64,000 bases of DNA from Ornithinimicrobium pekingense DSM 21552 (GTDB taxonomy: Bacteria > Actinomycetota > Actinomycetes > Actinomycetales > Dermatophilaceae): the NCBI RefSeq assembly GCF_000421185.1, contig NZ_ATWJ01000010.1:124001-188000 (forward strand), written 5' to 3'. The notes beneath the pieces are model-generated. The model did no database searches. It was given only the letters and a program-made list of their open reading frames with translations, and was not told where the DNA came from. Below, one piece after another: positions 54,740 through 63,288 of this stretch. Each line of letters opens with the position of its first letter. Position 1 is the stretch's first letter. A program made the position numbers and the translations under genes.

Positions 54740-57619
54740 ATGGCTCGTGGGGAGGCCGGCGGGGTCCTCGACGTCAGACTGCTCGGCAGGGTGGCCGTTC
54801 GCACCGCAGCAGGGTGGCGCGACGACTGGCCACGTCCGGCCGCCCGACGCCTGGTGGCCCTCCTGGCCATCTCCCCCGCCCGGTCGGCCCCGCGGGAGGT
54901 GATCGCCGACCGCCTGTTTGGCCATCTGCCGACGGACCGGGCCCTGCGCAACGTGTCCAAGGCGCTGAGCCAGGCACGGACCGTGGTCGGCCCCGGGGTG
55001 CTCCTGGGCGATTCCGTGACTGTCTGGATCGCAGGGTCGGTGGAGGTGCGCACCGACCTCGCTCGCGACACCGAACTGGCGCAACGTGCCCTGGATTCTC
55101 CGCCGCCGAGTGCGGTCTGGCCAGAGCTGCGCGCCGTGCTGGCCCGGGCCGACCAGCTGCTGTCCGAGGACCTCTACGAGGACTGGGCTCAGGAGGAGCG
55201 GCGCGCCCACGGGGTACTGGCCGGGGAAACGGCGCTCGCGCTCGCCCGCAGCAGCGGGCGCGAGGCGGACTGGAGCCGGGTGCTGGCCGACGACCCGTGC
55301 GACGCCGAGGCCTGGGAGGCGGTGCTGACCGCCGCGGCCGCACGCGGCCCGGTCGAGCTCGACACCGCTTGGGCCGAGTGCCGGCTCGTCCATGCGCAGG
55401 AGCTGCGGCGGCCGCCCCCGCCCCCCTTGCGCCGCCTCGCGGAGGGCCGGGAGGAGCGCGGGGAACGCGCGGACGGACCCGACCTCACTGTGGGCCACGA
55501 GGCCGAGCTGCGGTGGCTCGCGGAACGGGTGCCGGCCGCGGCCCGGGGCGGGGAGAGCTGGTTGCTCCACGGGCCGGCGGGGATCGGCAAGACGCACCTG
55601 CTGCGAGGGGCGGCCCGTGACCTGCGCCACCAGGGGTGCCTCGTCCGGTGGGCCACCTGCGTGGCGGACGACAAGGGAGGACCTTTCGCGCCACTGGTCT
55701 CGGCGCTGCGGCTCGGGCACACCGGATCCCGTCCCGTGATCCAGGCCCTGGAGCGGGGTCGCCCCGGCAGCCCGCAGGGCTGGTCCGCGGTCCGCCTGGC
55801 CGACGACGTCGCCGCCGTGCTCGACGCGTATGCCGAGCCGCTGGCCCTGGTCGTCGACGACGTGCACTGGGCAGACGCCGCGCTGCGGTCGCTGCTGTCC
55901 CGGCTCTGTACGTTCACGAACGGTCGGAGGTGGAGCCTGCTGCTGGCCGGCCGCAGCGACGAGAGCGACCACCCGCTGCCCACCGTGCCGTCGACCACCG
56001 CGACGTTGCGCATCACGCCGTTGACCTCCCAGGAGACCGCTCGCCTGGCACGCCGGCTGATCGACCAGGACCGTGCCACCGACCCGGTGGCCTCGGAGTC
56101 GGTCGTGCAGAGCCTGGTGGCCCGCAGCGGCGGCAACCCGTTCTTCCTGACCGAGCTGGCACGGGGCGCGGGCGGAGCCCCCGTGGCGGGAGGGGACATT
56201 CCGGAACGGATCCATGTCCTGCTGCGCCGGCGGCTGTCCCCGCTCAGCACCACCTCACGCCAGGTGCTGGAGGTGCTCACGCTGGCAGCTGAGCGAGCCA
56301 CCGTCCCGCTGCTGGTACACGTAGTGGGTGAGCAGGAGGTGGACCGCGCTCTTGGCGAGCTGCGGTTGCACTCGCTGCTCGACCCCGTGTCTCCCGCCCC
56401 GCGGCCGGTCCATCCGCTGCTGCGCGAGGTGGTGGTCGCAGACCTGACGGCGGTGCGTGCCTGTGAGCTGCACGACCAGCTGGCGCACGCCCTGGGACAC
56501 CTCGCCGGGGAGACTGGGCGGCGTGACCTGGAGGAGGCCGCCGCCGGCCACACGCTCGCCGCCTGGACCGCATACCCGACCGGGGAGAGGGCGCCCGGCG
56601 CCGCCGCCGCCGGGTTGACCAGCGGTGGCCGCGTGCTGCGCGCCTTCGCCCCCGAGGCGGCCGCGAGGATCCTGGAGGAGGCCCTCGCGGCCTTCGCCGA
56701 CAGCACTGCCGAGGCCAGGCGAGACCTGAGGGCCGCTGCCGTGGACGGCTGGCTGGACCTGGGACGGTGCCGCCTGCTGCTCGGCGACCCGGAGGGTGCG
56801 GAACGGGCTCTGCGGGCAGGGCTAAAGCTGGCCGAGCAACCGCTGGAGCGCGCGCGATGCTACCGCCGGCTGGCCGGCCTGCACTACCGCACCGGACGCA
56901 TGGCGGAGACGGCCGGAGTGCTCGAGGTCGGCCTCCTGGCGGTGACCGACGAGCTGGCCCGCGCGGTGCTCGAGACCGAGCTGGGGTGGACACTGCACCG
57001 GCGCGGTCGCGCCTTAGAAGCGCTTCCGATCCTCGAGCGTGCCACCAGGGTGTTCGAGGACGGGGGCAGCTGGGACCTGGCGGCCTGGTCCCTCGACTAC
57101 CTCGCCATGACCCACGTGGCTCTCGGGGCCCCGGAGCACGGCTTGGCGCTCCTGGACCGGGCGCTCGCCCGGGACGGGGTGGGTGCCGACCACCACCGGC
57201 GCGGGGTCATCCTGATCCACCGAGGCCGGGTGCTCCTGCAACTGGGCAGCCTCGACGCGGCCTTGGGTGCCGTCGAGGAGGGCATCCGGATCCTCCGCCG
57301 CAGCCGGGACAGGTATGTGCTCAGCGTCGGCCTGCGCATCGCCGCCGACGTCCACGAGGCCCGCGGCGACCCGGCCGGTGCCGTCCGGGCCCGGACGGAG
57401 GAGCTGAACCTCCTCCGCGGCACGGCGAATCACCGGCACGCAGCCGTGGCGCAGGCGCACCTGGCCAGCCTCTACCGCAGGCTCGGACGCCCGGAGGAGG
57501 CCGACCGGGCCGCGCGTGCCGCCCAGGACGCGGTGGAGCGATCGGCCGACCCCGACGTGGCCGAGGAGGTGGCGCGACGCCTCGCCGACGGGAACACGGC
57601 GGGAACACCCGACTCCTAG
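54740..57619 (+). CDS. BTAD/SARP-like regulator with STAND ATPase and TPR repeats
   Basis: A 959-residue regulator of the AfsR-like architecture. Residues 8-80 are an OmpR-type winged helix in divergent form (LDVRLLGRVAVRTAAGW, APREVIADRLFG, NVSKALSQARTVVG); residues 85-220 are a BTAD-like helical domain. The ATPase has Walker A LLHGPAGIGKTHLLRG and Walker B LALVVDDVHWADAALRS. From about residue 600 the chain is TPR-like (GWTLHRRGRALEALPILERA, HRRGVILIHRGRVLLQLGSLD). The two genes downstream (SnoaL-like and exported) are 45 and 31 bp apart and are likely its operon partners. Confidence 0.85.
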   Translation: MARGEAGGVLDVRLLGRVAVRTAAGWRDDWPRPAARRLVALLAISPARSAPREVIADRLFGHLPTDRALRNVSKALSQARTVVGPGVLLGDSVTVWIAGSVEVRTDLARDTELAQRALDSPPPSAVWPELRAVLARADQLLSEDLYEDWAQEERRAHGVLAGETALALARSSGREADWSRVLADDPCDAEAWEAVLTAAAARGPVELDTAWAECRLVHAQELRRPPPPPLRRLAEGREERGERADGPDLTVGHEAELRWLAERVPAAARGGESWLLHGPAGIGKTHLLRGAARDLRHQGCLVRWATCVADDKGGPFAPLVSALRLGHTGSRPVIQALERGRPGSPQGWSAVRLADDVAAVLDAYAEPLALVVDDVHWADAALRSLLSRLCTFTNGRRWSLLLAGRSDESDHPLPTVPSTTATLRITPLTSQETARLARRLIDQDRATDPVASESVVQSLVARSGGNPFFLTELARGAGGAPVAGGDIPERIHVLLRRRLSPLSTTSRQVLEVLTLAAERATVPLLVHVVGEQEVDRALGELRLHSLLDPVSPAPRPVHPLLREVVVADLTAVRACELHDQLAHALGHLAGETGRRDLEEAAAGHTLAAWTAYPTGERAPGAAAAGLTSGGRVLRAFAPEAAARILEEALAAFADSTAEARRDLRAAAVDGWLDLGRCRLLLGDPEGAERALRAGLKLAEQPLERARCYRRLAGLHYRTGRMAETAGVLEVGLLAVTDELARAVLETELGWTLHRRGRALEALPILERATRVFEDGGSWDLAAWSLDYLAMTHVALGAPEHGLALLDRALARDGVGADHHRRGVILIHRGRVLLQLGSLDAALGAVEEGIRILRRSRDRYVLSVGLRIAADVHEARGDPAGAVRARTEELNLLRGTANHRHAAVAQAHLASLYRRLGRPEEADRAARAAQDAVERSADPDVAEEVARRLADGNTAGTPDS

Positions 57620-57664
57620 CGTCCGGTCATCCGGCACCCGCCGGGAGAGCGAAGGAGGAGTCTG

Positions 57665-58069
57665 ATGAGCATCATCCAGGGGCCACAGTCCGTCGAGGAG
57701 ACCAGGCAGGTGCTGGAGGCCTACGCGGCCGAGCACGACACGTCGCTGATCGCGCCGGACGCGGTCTTCCACGACGTCGCCTCGGGGAAGGACTACGTCG
57801 GCCGTGAGGCCATCGCCACGATGCTGCACCACGTCTACCACGTCGCCCTCCAGGCGCGGGCGGAGGTGGTGCGCACCACCGTGGGAGAGGGAACCGCGGT
57901 CCTCGAGGGGTTCGTCGTGGGCACGCACACCGGGGAGTTCGCCGGTGTGGCCGCGACGGGGCGGCAGGTGCGCGTCCCGCTGGTCGTCAGCTACCGCATC
58001 GCTGACGGCTACGTGCAGGAGGCCGACGTCTACCTCCTGGTGTCGAACTTCCTGCAGCAGGTCGCCTGA
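57665..58069 (+). CDS. SnoaL-like (NTF2-fold) protein
   Basis: A 134-residue protein with the SnoaL/NTF2-like alpha+beta cone: a helical start (SVEETRQVLEAYAAE), the loop DAVFHDVASGKDYVGREAIATML, and VPLVVSYRIADGYVQEADVYLL. Family members include polyketide cyclases and many proteins of unknown substrate. AAGGAGGAG before the ATG at 57665 is the strongest ribosome site in this area, so it is probably made at a high level. Confidence 0.82.
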   Translation: MSIIQGPQSVEETRQVLEAYAAEHDTSLIAPDAVFHDVASGKDYVGREAIATMLHHVYHVALQARAEVVRTTVGEGTAVLEGFVVGTHTGEFAGVAATGRQVRVPLVVSYRIADGYVQEADVYLLVSNFLQQVA

Positions 58070-58100
58070 CGCCGGGCGCACGGGACACGGAGAAAAGATC

Positions 58101-58454
58101 ATGGTCATCCGGCTCGTCGCACCCGTCGTTCTCCTGAGCGGCCTCGGTCTGGTGTTCCCGACCGCGGTCCCCGGGACCCCACCCCCCTCCTGGACCCACG
58201 AGCGGGTCCTTGAGTGCGAGGAGGGAACGGTGCACACCTACCTGACCCCTGCCGGTATCGGCACTCCCTTCCACGTCGTCGGCACGGACGAGGTCATCAT
58301 CCCCATGCATGTCGAGATCGTCCTACCATCGGGCGAGGGTCCATTTGTGACCATCGACATCCCAGGGTTCGACGCCGAGGACCCGGACGCCGTCCACTGC
58401 TGGTATGTGGATCCGGCCGGTCTCGAGGTGGACCTCTGGGGAGTCCGCCGCTAG
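58101..58454 (+). CDS. Small exported protein
   Basis: A 117-residue protein. A short signal peptide (MVIRLVAPVVLLSGLGLVFPTAV) precedes a beta-rich domain with two Cys (LECEEGT and VHCWYVD) that could form a disulfide. No family recognised. The ATG at 58101 has GGAGA 7-8 nt upstream. It is the last gene of the BTAD-regulator run. Confidence 0.6.
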   Translation: MVIRLVAPVVLLSGLGLVFPTAVPGTPPPSWTHERVLECEEGTVHTYLTPAGIGTPFHVVGTDEVIIPMHVEIVLPSGEGPFVTIDIPGFDAEDPDAVHCWYVDPAGLEVDLWGVRR

Positions 58455-58901
58455 AGGCAGCCAACCCTGACGCGGACCCGTAGACGGGGCCAGGGCCTGG
58501 GCGGCAGGGTGCATCGGTTTGCGGGCCGATATGGACTCTCACCCGCTCGAGGTACGGAGCTGACGAAGATGCGCTTGGACCCGCGTCCACAACGCGTGCG
58601 CCTAGGGCTCGCAGGGTCGACGGTGACCTCTCCCACGACCTTGACACCTCGCCCAAGGACATTTCGATCGCCGCCGATCCCGGGCAAGGCCCGGTTCGCA
58701 GGCGGATGACGATCCTCATGGTGCTGGGGTCGATCTCGAGCGGGGGATCATCTTCTTGCAACAGGCTGAAGAGCACCCCGAGGACTAGTCCTCCCCGTCA
58801 CCGCTGCCGCGATCGTTAACGCAGATCTGACCATCGCGTGGGGGTTCAAGTCGCCGATCGTCGAAAATTGCCGCGTTTCCGCTGGCCAGGGCCATGACTT
58901 G
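58455..58901. other. Right-end island region without a convincing gene
   Basis: Only short open frames, none with a ribosome site or family match. On the minus strand TMRIVIRLRTGPCPGSAAIEM (58695-58720 area) reads like a protein fragment and may be a relic. GCGTGGGGGTTCAAGTC at 58836-58852 is an exact inverted copy of 17 nt of the nearby tRNA-Leu. No terminator hairpin follows the tRNA here. Confidence 0.4.
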
Positions 58902-58985
58902 TGTCCGGAGGGGGACTTGAACCCCCACGCCCGTTAAGGGCACTAGCACCTCAAGCTAGCGCGTCTGCCATTCCGCCACCCGGAC
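58902..58985 (-). tRNA. tRNA-Leu (anticodon GAG)
   Basis: An 84-nt class II tRNA. The acceptor stem pairs GTCCGGG (5', from 58985) with CTCCGGAC, with discriminator A at 58902. The anticodon stem-loop is CTAGC-TTGAGGT-GCTAG, giving anticodon GAG for CUC codons. A long variable arm (TGCCCTTAACGGGCG) and the T-loop GGTTCAAGTCC are present. No CCA is encoded. Its 3' end is the attachment site of the island to the left. A TAATCT -10 candidate lies about 45 nt upstream near 59030. Confidence 0.95.
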
Positions 58986-59041
58986 AGGTGGTGCCACCTC
59001 GCTCGTGGGGAGCGGGGCAACGACGGACAAGATTAGCACGC

Positions 59042-60454
59042 TCAGGAGGGTGTTCCGGACACCTCCACCCACGCCGGCGGCGGGGCCGCGGACAGCCCGG
59101 GGTCGTCCGCGGAGAAGGTCCGGACCGGTCCCGGCGGGGTCGTCGGGCCCTCGAAACGGACGGTCACCCGGCCCAGCCCGCTGCCCCAGACCCAGCCGCG
59201 CCCGTGCTCCTCGTGGACGACGTCCTGCCCCGTCGACCAGCCCTCGCGGCGCCGGCCGGACAGCGGTGACGCGGCGGCTCGCGCGGCGGCGGCGGCCAGG
59301 TCGTCCCCCGGCTCCGCCCCGCCACCCACGTCCGGCAGGTCCAGGGTCGCTTCGGGGTAGGCCAGACCGCCCTCGAGCGAGAGCTCCTCCTGGGCGTGCC
59401 CGGTCAGCCCCGAGACGCCGAGCCCGAGCAGGCGCAGCCCCTGGCTCACGTCGAGCCCACCCAGCAGACGCACCCCCTCGCGCAGGATGACGGTCGCGTC
59501 ACCGGTGGCGAAGGGCAGCGACGCCGAGCGTGTGACGGTGGTGAAGTCGTGCGAGCGTGCCTTGACCGTGATCGTGCGGGCGAAGAGGGACGAGGCACCC
59601 AACCGCCGGCCCAGGCCCTCCGCCAGCCGCGCCAGCTCGGCCTCGAGCAGTGTCCGGTCGGTGACGTCGGTGTCGAAGGTCTCCTCCGAGGAGATGCTCT
59701 TGGCCTCCCGCTGCACCACCACCGCGCGGTCGTCGTCGGCGCGCGCGAGCCGGTGCAGCGAGGCCCCCTGCGCGACGCCGAAGATCGCCACCAGGTCGCT
59801 CTCGCTCACCCGGGCGAGGTCCCCGACCGTCTCCACCCCGAAGGTCCGCAGCCGGGCCGCGGTCGCCGGCCCGACGCCGGCCACGGCGCGGACGGGGAGG
59901 GGGTGGAGCACGTCCAGCTCCTGCCCGGGACGCACGACGGTCGTGCCTGCCGGCTTGTCCATCTCGCTGGCCAGCTTCGCCAGCATCTTCGAGGTGGCCA
60001 CCCCTACCGAGGCGGTCAGCCCGCCGGTCGCCTGCGTGATCTCGGCCAGCAGCCGCCCGCACCACTCCTCGAGCCGCCCCTGCTCCCACCCGGGTGGGTC
60101 CACCGCGGCGGCGAGGTCGACATACGCCTCGTCCACCGAGACCTGCTCGACCAGGGGGGAGCGCGAGCGCAGGATCTCCATCACCACCCGCGAGGTGGCG
60201 CGGTAGGCCTCGAAGCGGCCGGAGAGGAAGGCGGTGCCGGCCGGGCAGCGGCGCCGGGCCTCGACCATCGGCATCGCCGAGCGCGCACCGTAGACGCGGG
60301 CCTCGTAGGACGCGGTCGACACCACGCCCCGCCCGCCCAGCCCCCCGACCACGACGGGCCGGCCGCGCAGCGAGGGCTTGTCGCGCTGCTCCACGGCGGC
60401 GAAGAAGGCGTCGAGGTCGAGGTGCATGATGCACCGCCGGGGGTCGGACGCCAT
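59042..60454 (-). CDS. dinB: DNA polymerase IV (DinB) with C-terminal Tudor-like extension
   Basis: A 470-residue Y-family translesion polymerase. Catalytic acidic residues lie in IMHLDLDAFFAAVEQ and VEQVSVDEAYVDL. The thumb and little-finger regions follow (VAGVGPATAARLRTFGVETVGDLA, VTRSASLPFATGD). Residues 370-470 are an extension containing GQDVVHEEHGRGWVWGSGLGRVTVRFE, which resembles the small Tudor/KOW-like domain at the end of UvrD helicases and may bind RNA polymerase or DNA. A beta-clamp motif cannot be placed with confidence. Confidence 0.93.
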   Translation of the reverse strand: MASDPRRCIMHLDLDAFFAAVEQRDKPSLRGRPVVVGGLGGRGVVSTASYEARVYGARSAMPMVEARRRCPAGTAFLSGRFEAYRATSRVVMEILRSRSPLVEQVSVDEAYVDLAAAVDPPGWEQGRLEEWCGRLLAEITQATGGLTASVGVATSKMLAKLASEMDKPAGTTVVRPGQELDVLHPLPVRAVAGVGPATAARLRTFGVETVGDLARVSESDLVAIFGVAQGASLHRLARADDDRAVVVQREAKSISSEETFDTDVTDRTLLEAELARLAEGLGRRLGASSLFARTITVKARSHDFTTVTRSASLPFATGDATVILREGVRLLGGLDVSQGLRLLGLGVSGLTGHAQEELSLEGGLAYPEATLDLPDVGGGAEPGDDLAAAAARAAASPLSGRRREGWSTGQDVVHEEHGRGWVWGSGLGRVTVRFEGPTTPPGPVRTFSADDPGLSAAPPPAWVEVSGTPS

Positions 60455-60548
60455 GCGGATACTGTGGCACGCCGCCCCGCCCGCCCCTGCCCGTCCCGGT
60501 GCCGGAGGACACCGACCGCCCGCGCGTGCGTCCCCGGGAGGCCCTCAC

Positions 60549-60554
60549 TATGGT
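60549..60554 (+). promoter_or_regulatory. -10 box of the PEBP-like gene
   Basis: TATGGT lies 7 nt before the ATG at 60562 and overlaps the earlier in-frame ATG at 60550, which argues for 60562 as the start. Confidence 0.4.
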
Positions 60555-60561
60555 CGGGAGC

Positions 60562-61092
60562 ATGACTCTCGAGCGCCCGTCCGCACCCCACCCGCACGAG
60601 CACCTGCCCTCGGCCCCGGCCGAGCTGGAGGTCACCAGCGAGGACTTCGCCGACGGCCAGCCACTGCCCGAGTGGGCCGGCTTCGGCTACGGCAACACCT
60701 CCCCCCAACTGTCGTGGAGCGGCGCCCCGGAGGGGACGAGGTCCTTCCTGGTGGTCTGCCACGACCCGGACGCGCCGGTCATCGGCGGCTTCCACCACTG
60801 GGCCGTCGTGGGGATCCCCGCCGAGGTGACCTCCCTGGAGCGCGGCGCGGGTGCGTTCGGCCAGCAGCTCGGCGGCGGCGCCGTCACCCTGGCCAACGAC
60901 TACGGTACGCGGGACTTCGGCGGCTGCGCACCCCCGGAGGGGGACGGGGCCCACCGTTACGTCTTCACGGTGTGGGCGCTGGACACGGACAACACCGGTC
61001 TGGACGCGTCGACCTCGGTGGCCAAGGCACAGTTCTCCACGCTGGGCAACGTCCTGGCCCGCGGCTCGATCACCGGCACCTACCAGCTGTGA
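60562..61092 (+). CDS. YbhB/YbcL-type PEBP-like protein
   Basis: A 176-residue phosphatidylethanolamine-binding-protein homologue. SPQLSWSGAPEGTRSFLVVCHDPDAP contains the conserved DPDAP ligand-site motif and FHHWAVVGIPA the GxHHW-type segment; DFGGCAPPEGDGAHRYVFTVWAL holds the GxxPP...H...R pattern. Bacterial members are cytoplasmic and their function is unresolved. The next gene overlaps its stop by 4 bp. Confidence 0.88.
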   Translation: MTLERPSAPHPHEHLPSAPAELEVTSEDFADGQPLPEWAGFGYGNTSPQLSWSGAPEGTRSFLVVCHDPDAPVIGGFHHWAVVGIPAEVTSLERGAGAFGQQLGGGAVTLANDYGTRDFGGCAPPEGDGAHRYVFTVWALDTDNTGLDASTSVAKAQFSTLGNVLARGSITGTYQL

Positions 61093-61634
61093 GGCTGGAC
61101 TGGGTCCCCGCCCTGGAGCGCCCCGACCTCCTCGCCGCCCCGGTCCGGCGTGCTCTGGAGGGTATGGCGCAGCAGGGCCCGGTGGACGTCGCCGGCGTCA
61201 AGGTCGCCGAGATCGACCCCGACCTGGCCGACACCGCGGCGCTCGTGGAGGCCAGCGGCATGCCGATGGACGACATGGCCAACTGCATCGTCATCTCCGG
61301 CCAGCGGGCGGGCGAGGAACGCGTGTGCGCCGCGCTGGTCCTGGGCACCACCCGGGCCGACGTCAACCGCACGGTGCGCAAGGCCCTGGACGTGCGCAAG
61401 TGCTCCTTCCTGGCGACGGACGAGGCCGTCGAGCGCACGGGTATGGAGTACGGCGGCATCACCCCGCTCGGCCTGCCCGACGGCTGGCGCGTGCTCGTCG
61501 ACGCCGCGGTGCTCGACCGCGACGCCGTCGTCATCGGCTCGGGCGTGCGCCGCTCCAAGCTGAGGATGGGCGGGCGGACCGTCGCGCACCTGCCCGCAGT
61601 CGAGATCGTCGACGGCCTGGGCCTGCCGGCCTGA
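61089..61634 (+). CDS. YbaK/EbsC-family aminoacyl-tRNA deacylase
   Basis: A 181-residue YbaK-domain protein. The fold shows ANCIVISGQRAGEERVCAALVLG, the catalytic-type Lys in RKALDVRKCSFLATDEAVERTGMEYGGITPLGLP, and GSGVRRSKLRMGG. Such enzymes hydrolyse mischarged tRNAs such as Cys-tRNA(Pro). Start at the GTG 61089, overlapping the PEBP stop (GTGA), which fits the VRLDW N-terminus better than the internal ATGs. Confidence 0.87.
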   Translation: MRLDWVPALERPDLLAAPVRRALEGMAQQGPVDVAGVKVAEIDPDLADTAALVEASGMPMDDMANCIVISGQRAGEERVCAALVLGTTRADVNRTVRKALDVRKCSFLATDEAVERTGMEYGGITPLGLPDGWRVLVDAAVLDRDAVVIGSGVRRSKLRMGGRTVAHLPAVEIVDGLGLPA

Positions 61635-61660
61635 GACGTGCGGACGGTGGGTCGACGCCG

Positions 61661-62524
61661 TCAGGAGGCGGGACCGCCGCGCGGGCGAACGGCCCAGAAC
61701 GCGACGGCGGAGGCGGCGGCCACGTTGAGGGAGTCCACTCCCCCGCCCATCGGGATCGTCACGACAAGGTCGGCGGCCCGGACGGTCCGGGACGACAGAC
61801 CGTCACCCTCGGTCCCCAGGACGAGCGCGAGCCGCTCCGGGGGCGCGGCCTCGAGCTGCTCGAGGGGCACGGCGTCCTCGGACAGGGCCAGCGCGGCGAC
61901 GGTCAGGCCGAGGTCGCGCAGGGCGTCGACCCCGTCCGGCCACGGGTCGATCCGTGTCCAGGGGACCTGGAAGACGGTGCCCATCGAGACCCGGACGCTA
62001 CGGCGGTAGAGCGGGTCGGCGCACCGGGGCGTGACCAGGACCGCGTCGACGCCGAGCGCGGCGGCGGACCGGAAGACGGCCCCGACGTTGGTGTGGTCGA
62101 CGATGTCCTCGAGCACGGCCACCCGCCGCGCGCCCGCCAGGACGCTGTCGAGCGACGGCAGCTGCGGGCGGTGCATCGCGGCGAGCACGCCGCGGTGCAG
62201 GTGGAAGCCGGTCATCTCCTGGGCCACCGCCGGCGCGGCGACGTAGACCGGCGCCCCCTGCTCCTGCGCCGTGCGCAGCAGGTCGGGCCACTCCTGCACC
62301 CACCGGGGCGTCATCAGCAGGGAGCGCAGCCGGTGCCCCGCAGCCAGGGCACGCCGGATGACCTTCTCCGACTCGGCCATGTAGAGCCCCCGCTCGGGCT
62401 CGACGACACGGCGCAGGGCGACGTCGGTCAGGGAGAAGTAGTCACGGAGCCGCTCGTCCCCCGCGTCGGGCACCCAGGTGCACGACCCGGGCAGGTCCGG
62501 AGGGACCGCATACCCCGCGCTCAC
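61661..62524 (-). CDS. TrmH/SpoU-family RNA 2'-O-methyltransferase
   Basis: A 287-residue knotted methyltransferase. An N-terminal substrate domain (LRDYFSLTDVALRR, GLYMAESEKVIRRAL) is followed by the SPOUT core with motif 1 LEDIVDHTNVGAVFRSAAALGVDAV, motif 2 LALVLGTEGDGLSSRTV and motif 3 IPMGGGVDSLNVAAASAVAF. It methylates a ribose in rRNA or tRNA; the exact target is unclear. GTG start at 62524 overlapping the upstream stop by 3 bp (GTGA). Confidence 0.9.
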   Translation of the reverse strand: MSAGYAVPPDLPGSCTWVPDAGDERLRDYFSLTDVALRRVVEPERGLYMAESEKVIRRALAAGHRLRSLLMTPRWVQEWPDLLRTAQEQGAPVYVAAPAVAQEMTGFHLHRGVLAAMHRPQLPSLDSVLAGARRVAVLEDIVDHTNVGAVFRSAAALGVDAVLVTPRCADPLYRRSVRVSMGTVFQVPWTRIDPWPDGVDALRDLGLTVAALALSEDAVPLEQLEAAPPERLALVLGTEGDGLSSRTVRAADLVVTIPMGGGVDSLNVAAASAVAFWAVRPRGGPAS

Positions 62525-63288
62525 GTGACCAGCAGGTAGCCGATGGCCACGACGCCGATGGTGACGATGACGGTGCGCAGCAGCCACGGGGCCAGCGCCC
62601 GCCCGACGCGCGCACCCACGACCCCACCGAGCAGGGAGCCCACGGCGATGGCCAGCACGACCCACCAGTCGATCACCGAGGGCTCGACGAGGAGGAAGAC
62701 CACGGCCGCCACGAGGTTGACGATCAGGCCCAGCACGTTCTTGATGCCGTTGATGGTCTGCACGCCGTGCGGCAGCAGCACGCTCATGACGCCGACGAGG
62801 ATGACGCCCTGCGCCGCCCCGAAGTAGCCGCCGTAGACCCCGGCGACGAGGATGCCGGCGACCAGGGCGACCCAGCGGCCGGGAGTGAGGGCGTGGCTGG
62901 TGTGGTGCCGCCGCGCCCAGCTGTTGATGCGCGGCCCGAGGATCACCAGGAGCACGCCGAGGAGGATGAGGGCCGGCACGATCGCCTCGAAGGCGGCGGG
63001 CGGCAGCACGAGCAGCAGCAGGGCCCCGATGACCGACCCCAGCAGCGAGACGGGTGCCAGGCGCGCCAGCATCGAGCCCAGGCCGCGGATCTCGTGCCGG
63101 TAGCCCCAGGCGCCGGACATCCCCCCGGCGACCAGGCCCAGGGAGTTGGAGACGTTGGCGGTGACGGGCGGGTAGCCGAAGAACAGCAGCGTGGGGAAGG
63201 TGACGAGCGTGCCCGAGCCGACGATCGTGTTGATCATCCCGGCCCAGAACCCGGCCAGAGCGATCGCGGCGAACTCCCAGCCGGTCAC
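62521..63288 (-). CDS. TauE/SafE-family membrane permease
   Basis: A 255-residue membrane protein with about eight helices in two repeats: AAIALAGFWAGMINTIVGSGTLVTFP and LVAGILVAGVYGGYFGAAQGVILVGVMS, each ending in the family GxGG-type segment. The family exports sulfite, sulfoacetate or related organosulfur anions; the substrate here is unknown. GTG start at 63288 overlapping the ABC ATPase stop. Confidence 0.87.
   Translation of the reverse strand: MTGWEFAAIALAGFWAGMINTIVGSGTLVTFPTLLFFGYPPVTANVSNSLGLVAGGMSGAWGYRHEIRGLGSMLARLAPVSLLGSVIGALLLLVLPPAAFEAIVPALILLGVLLVILGPRINSWARRHHTSHALTPGRWVALVAGILVAGVYGGYFGAAQGVILVGVMSVLLPHGVQTINGIKNVLGLIVNLVAAVVFLLVEPSVIDWWVVLAIAVGSLLGGVVGARVGRALAPWLLRTVIVTIGVVAIGYLLVT

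Larger units (their letters stand above)
46972..58919. mobile_element. Genomic island at tRNA-Leu(GAG), about 11.9 kb
   Basis: The segment is bounded by the 19-bp direct repeats 46972-46990 and 58901-58919, the second lying in the intact tRNA gene. It carries a less GC-rich block (about 47200-50400), HipA-like, HEPN-like and Phd-RelE genes, a resistance-type nucleotidyltransferase and two IS110 elements, all typical island cargo. No tyrosine or serine integrase remains. The right part (54740-58454) has host-like composition, so the island may be composite, or its present right boundary may reflect later rearrangement. Confidence 0.65.

Noticed and set aside
54740-58454. Part of an antibiotic biosynthetic cluster
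   Set aside because: A SARP-like regulator and SnoaL-like protein suggested it, but no synthase, oxygenase or transporter genes are adjacent.
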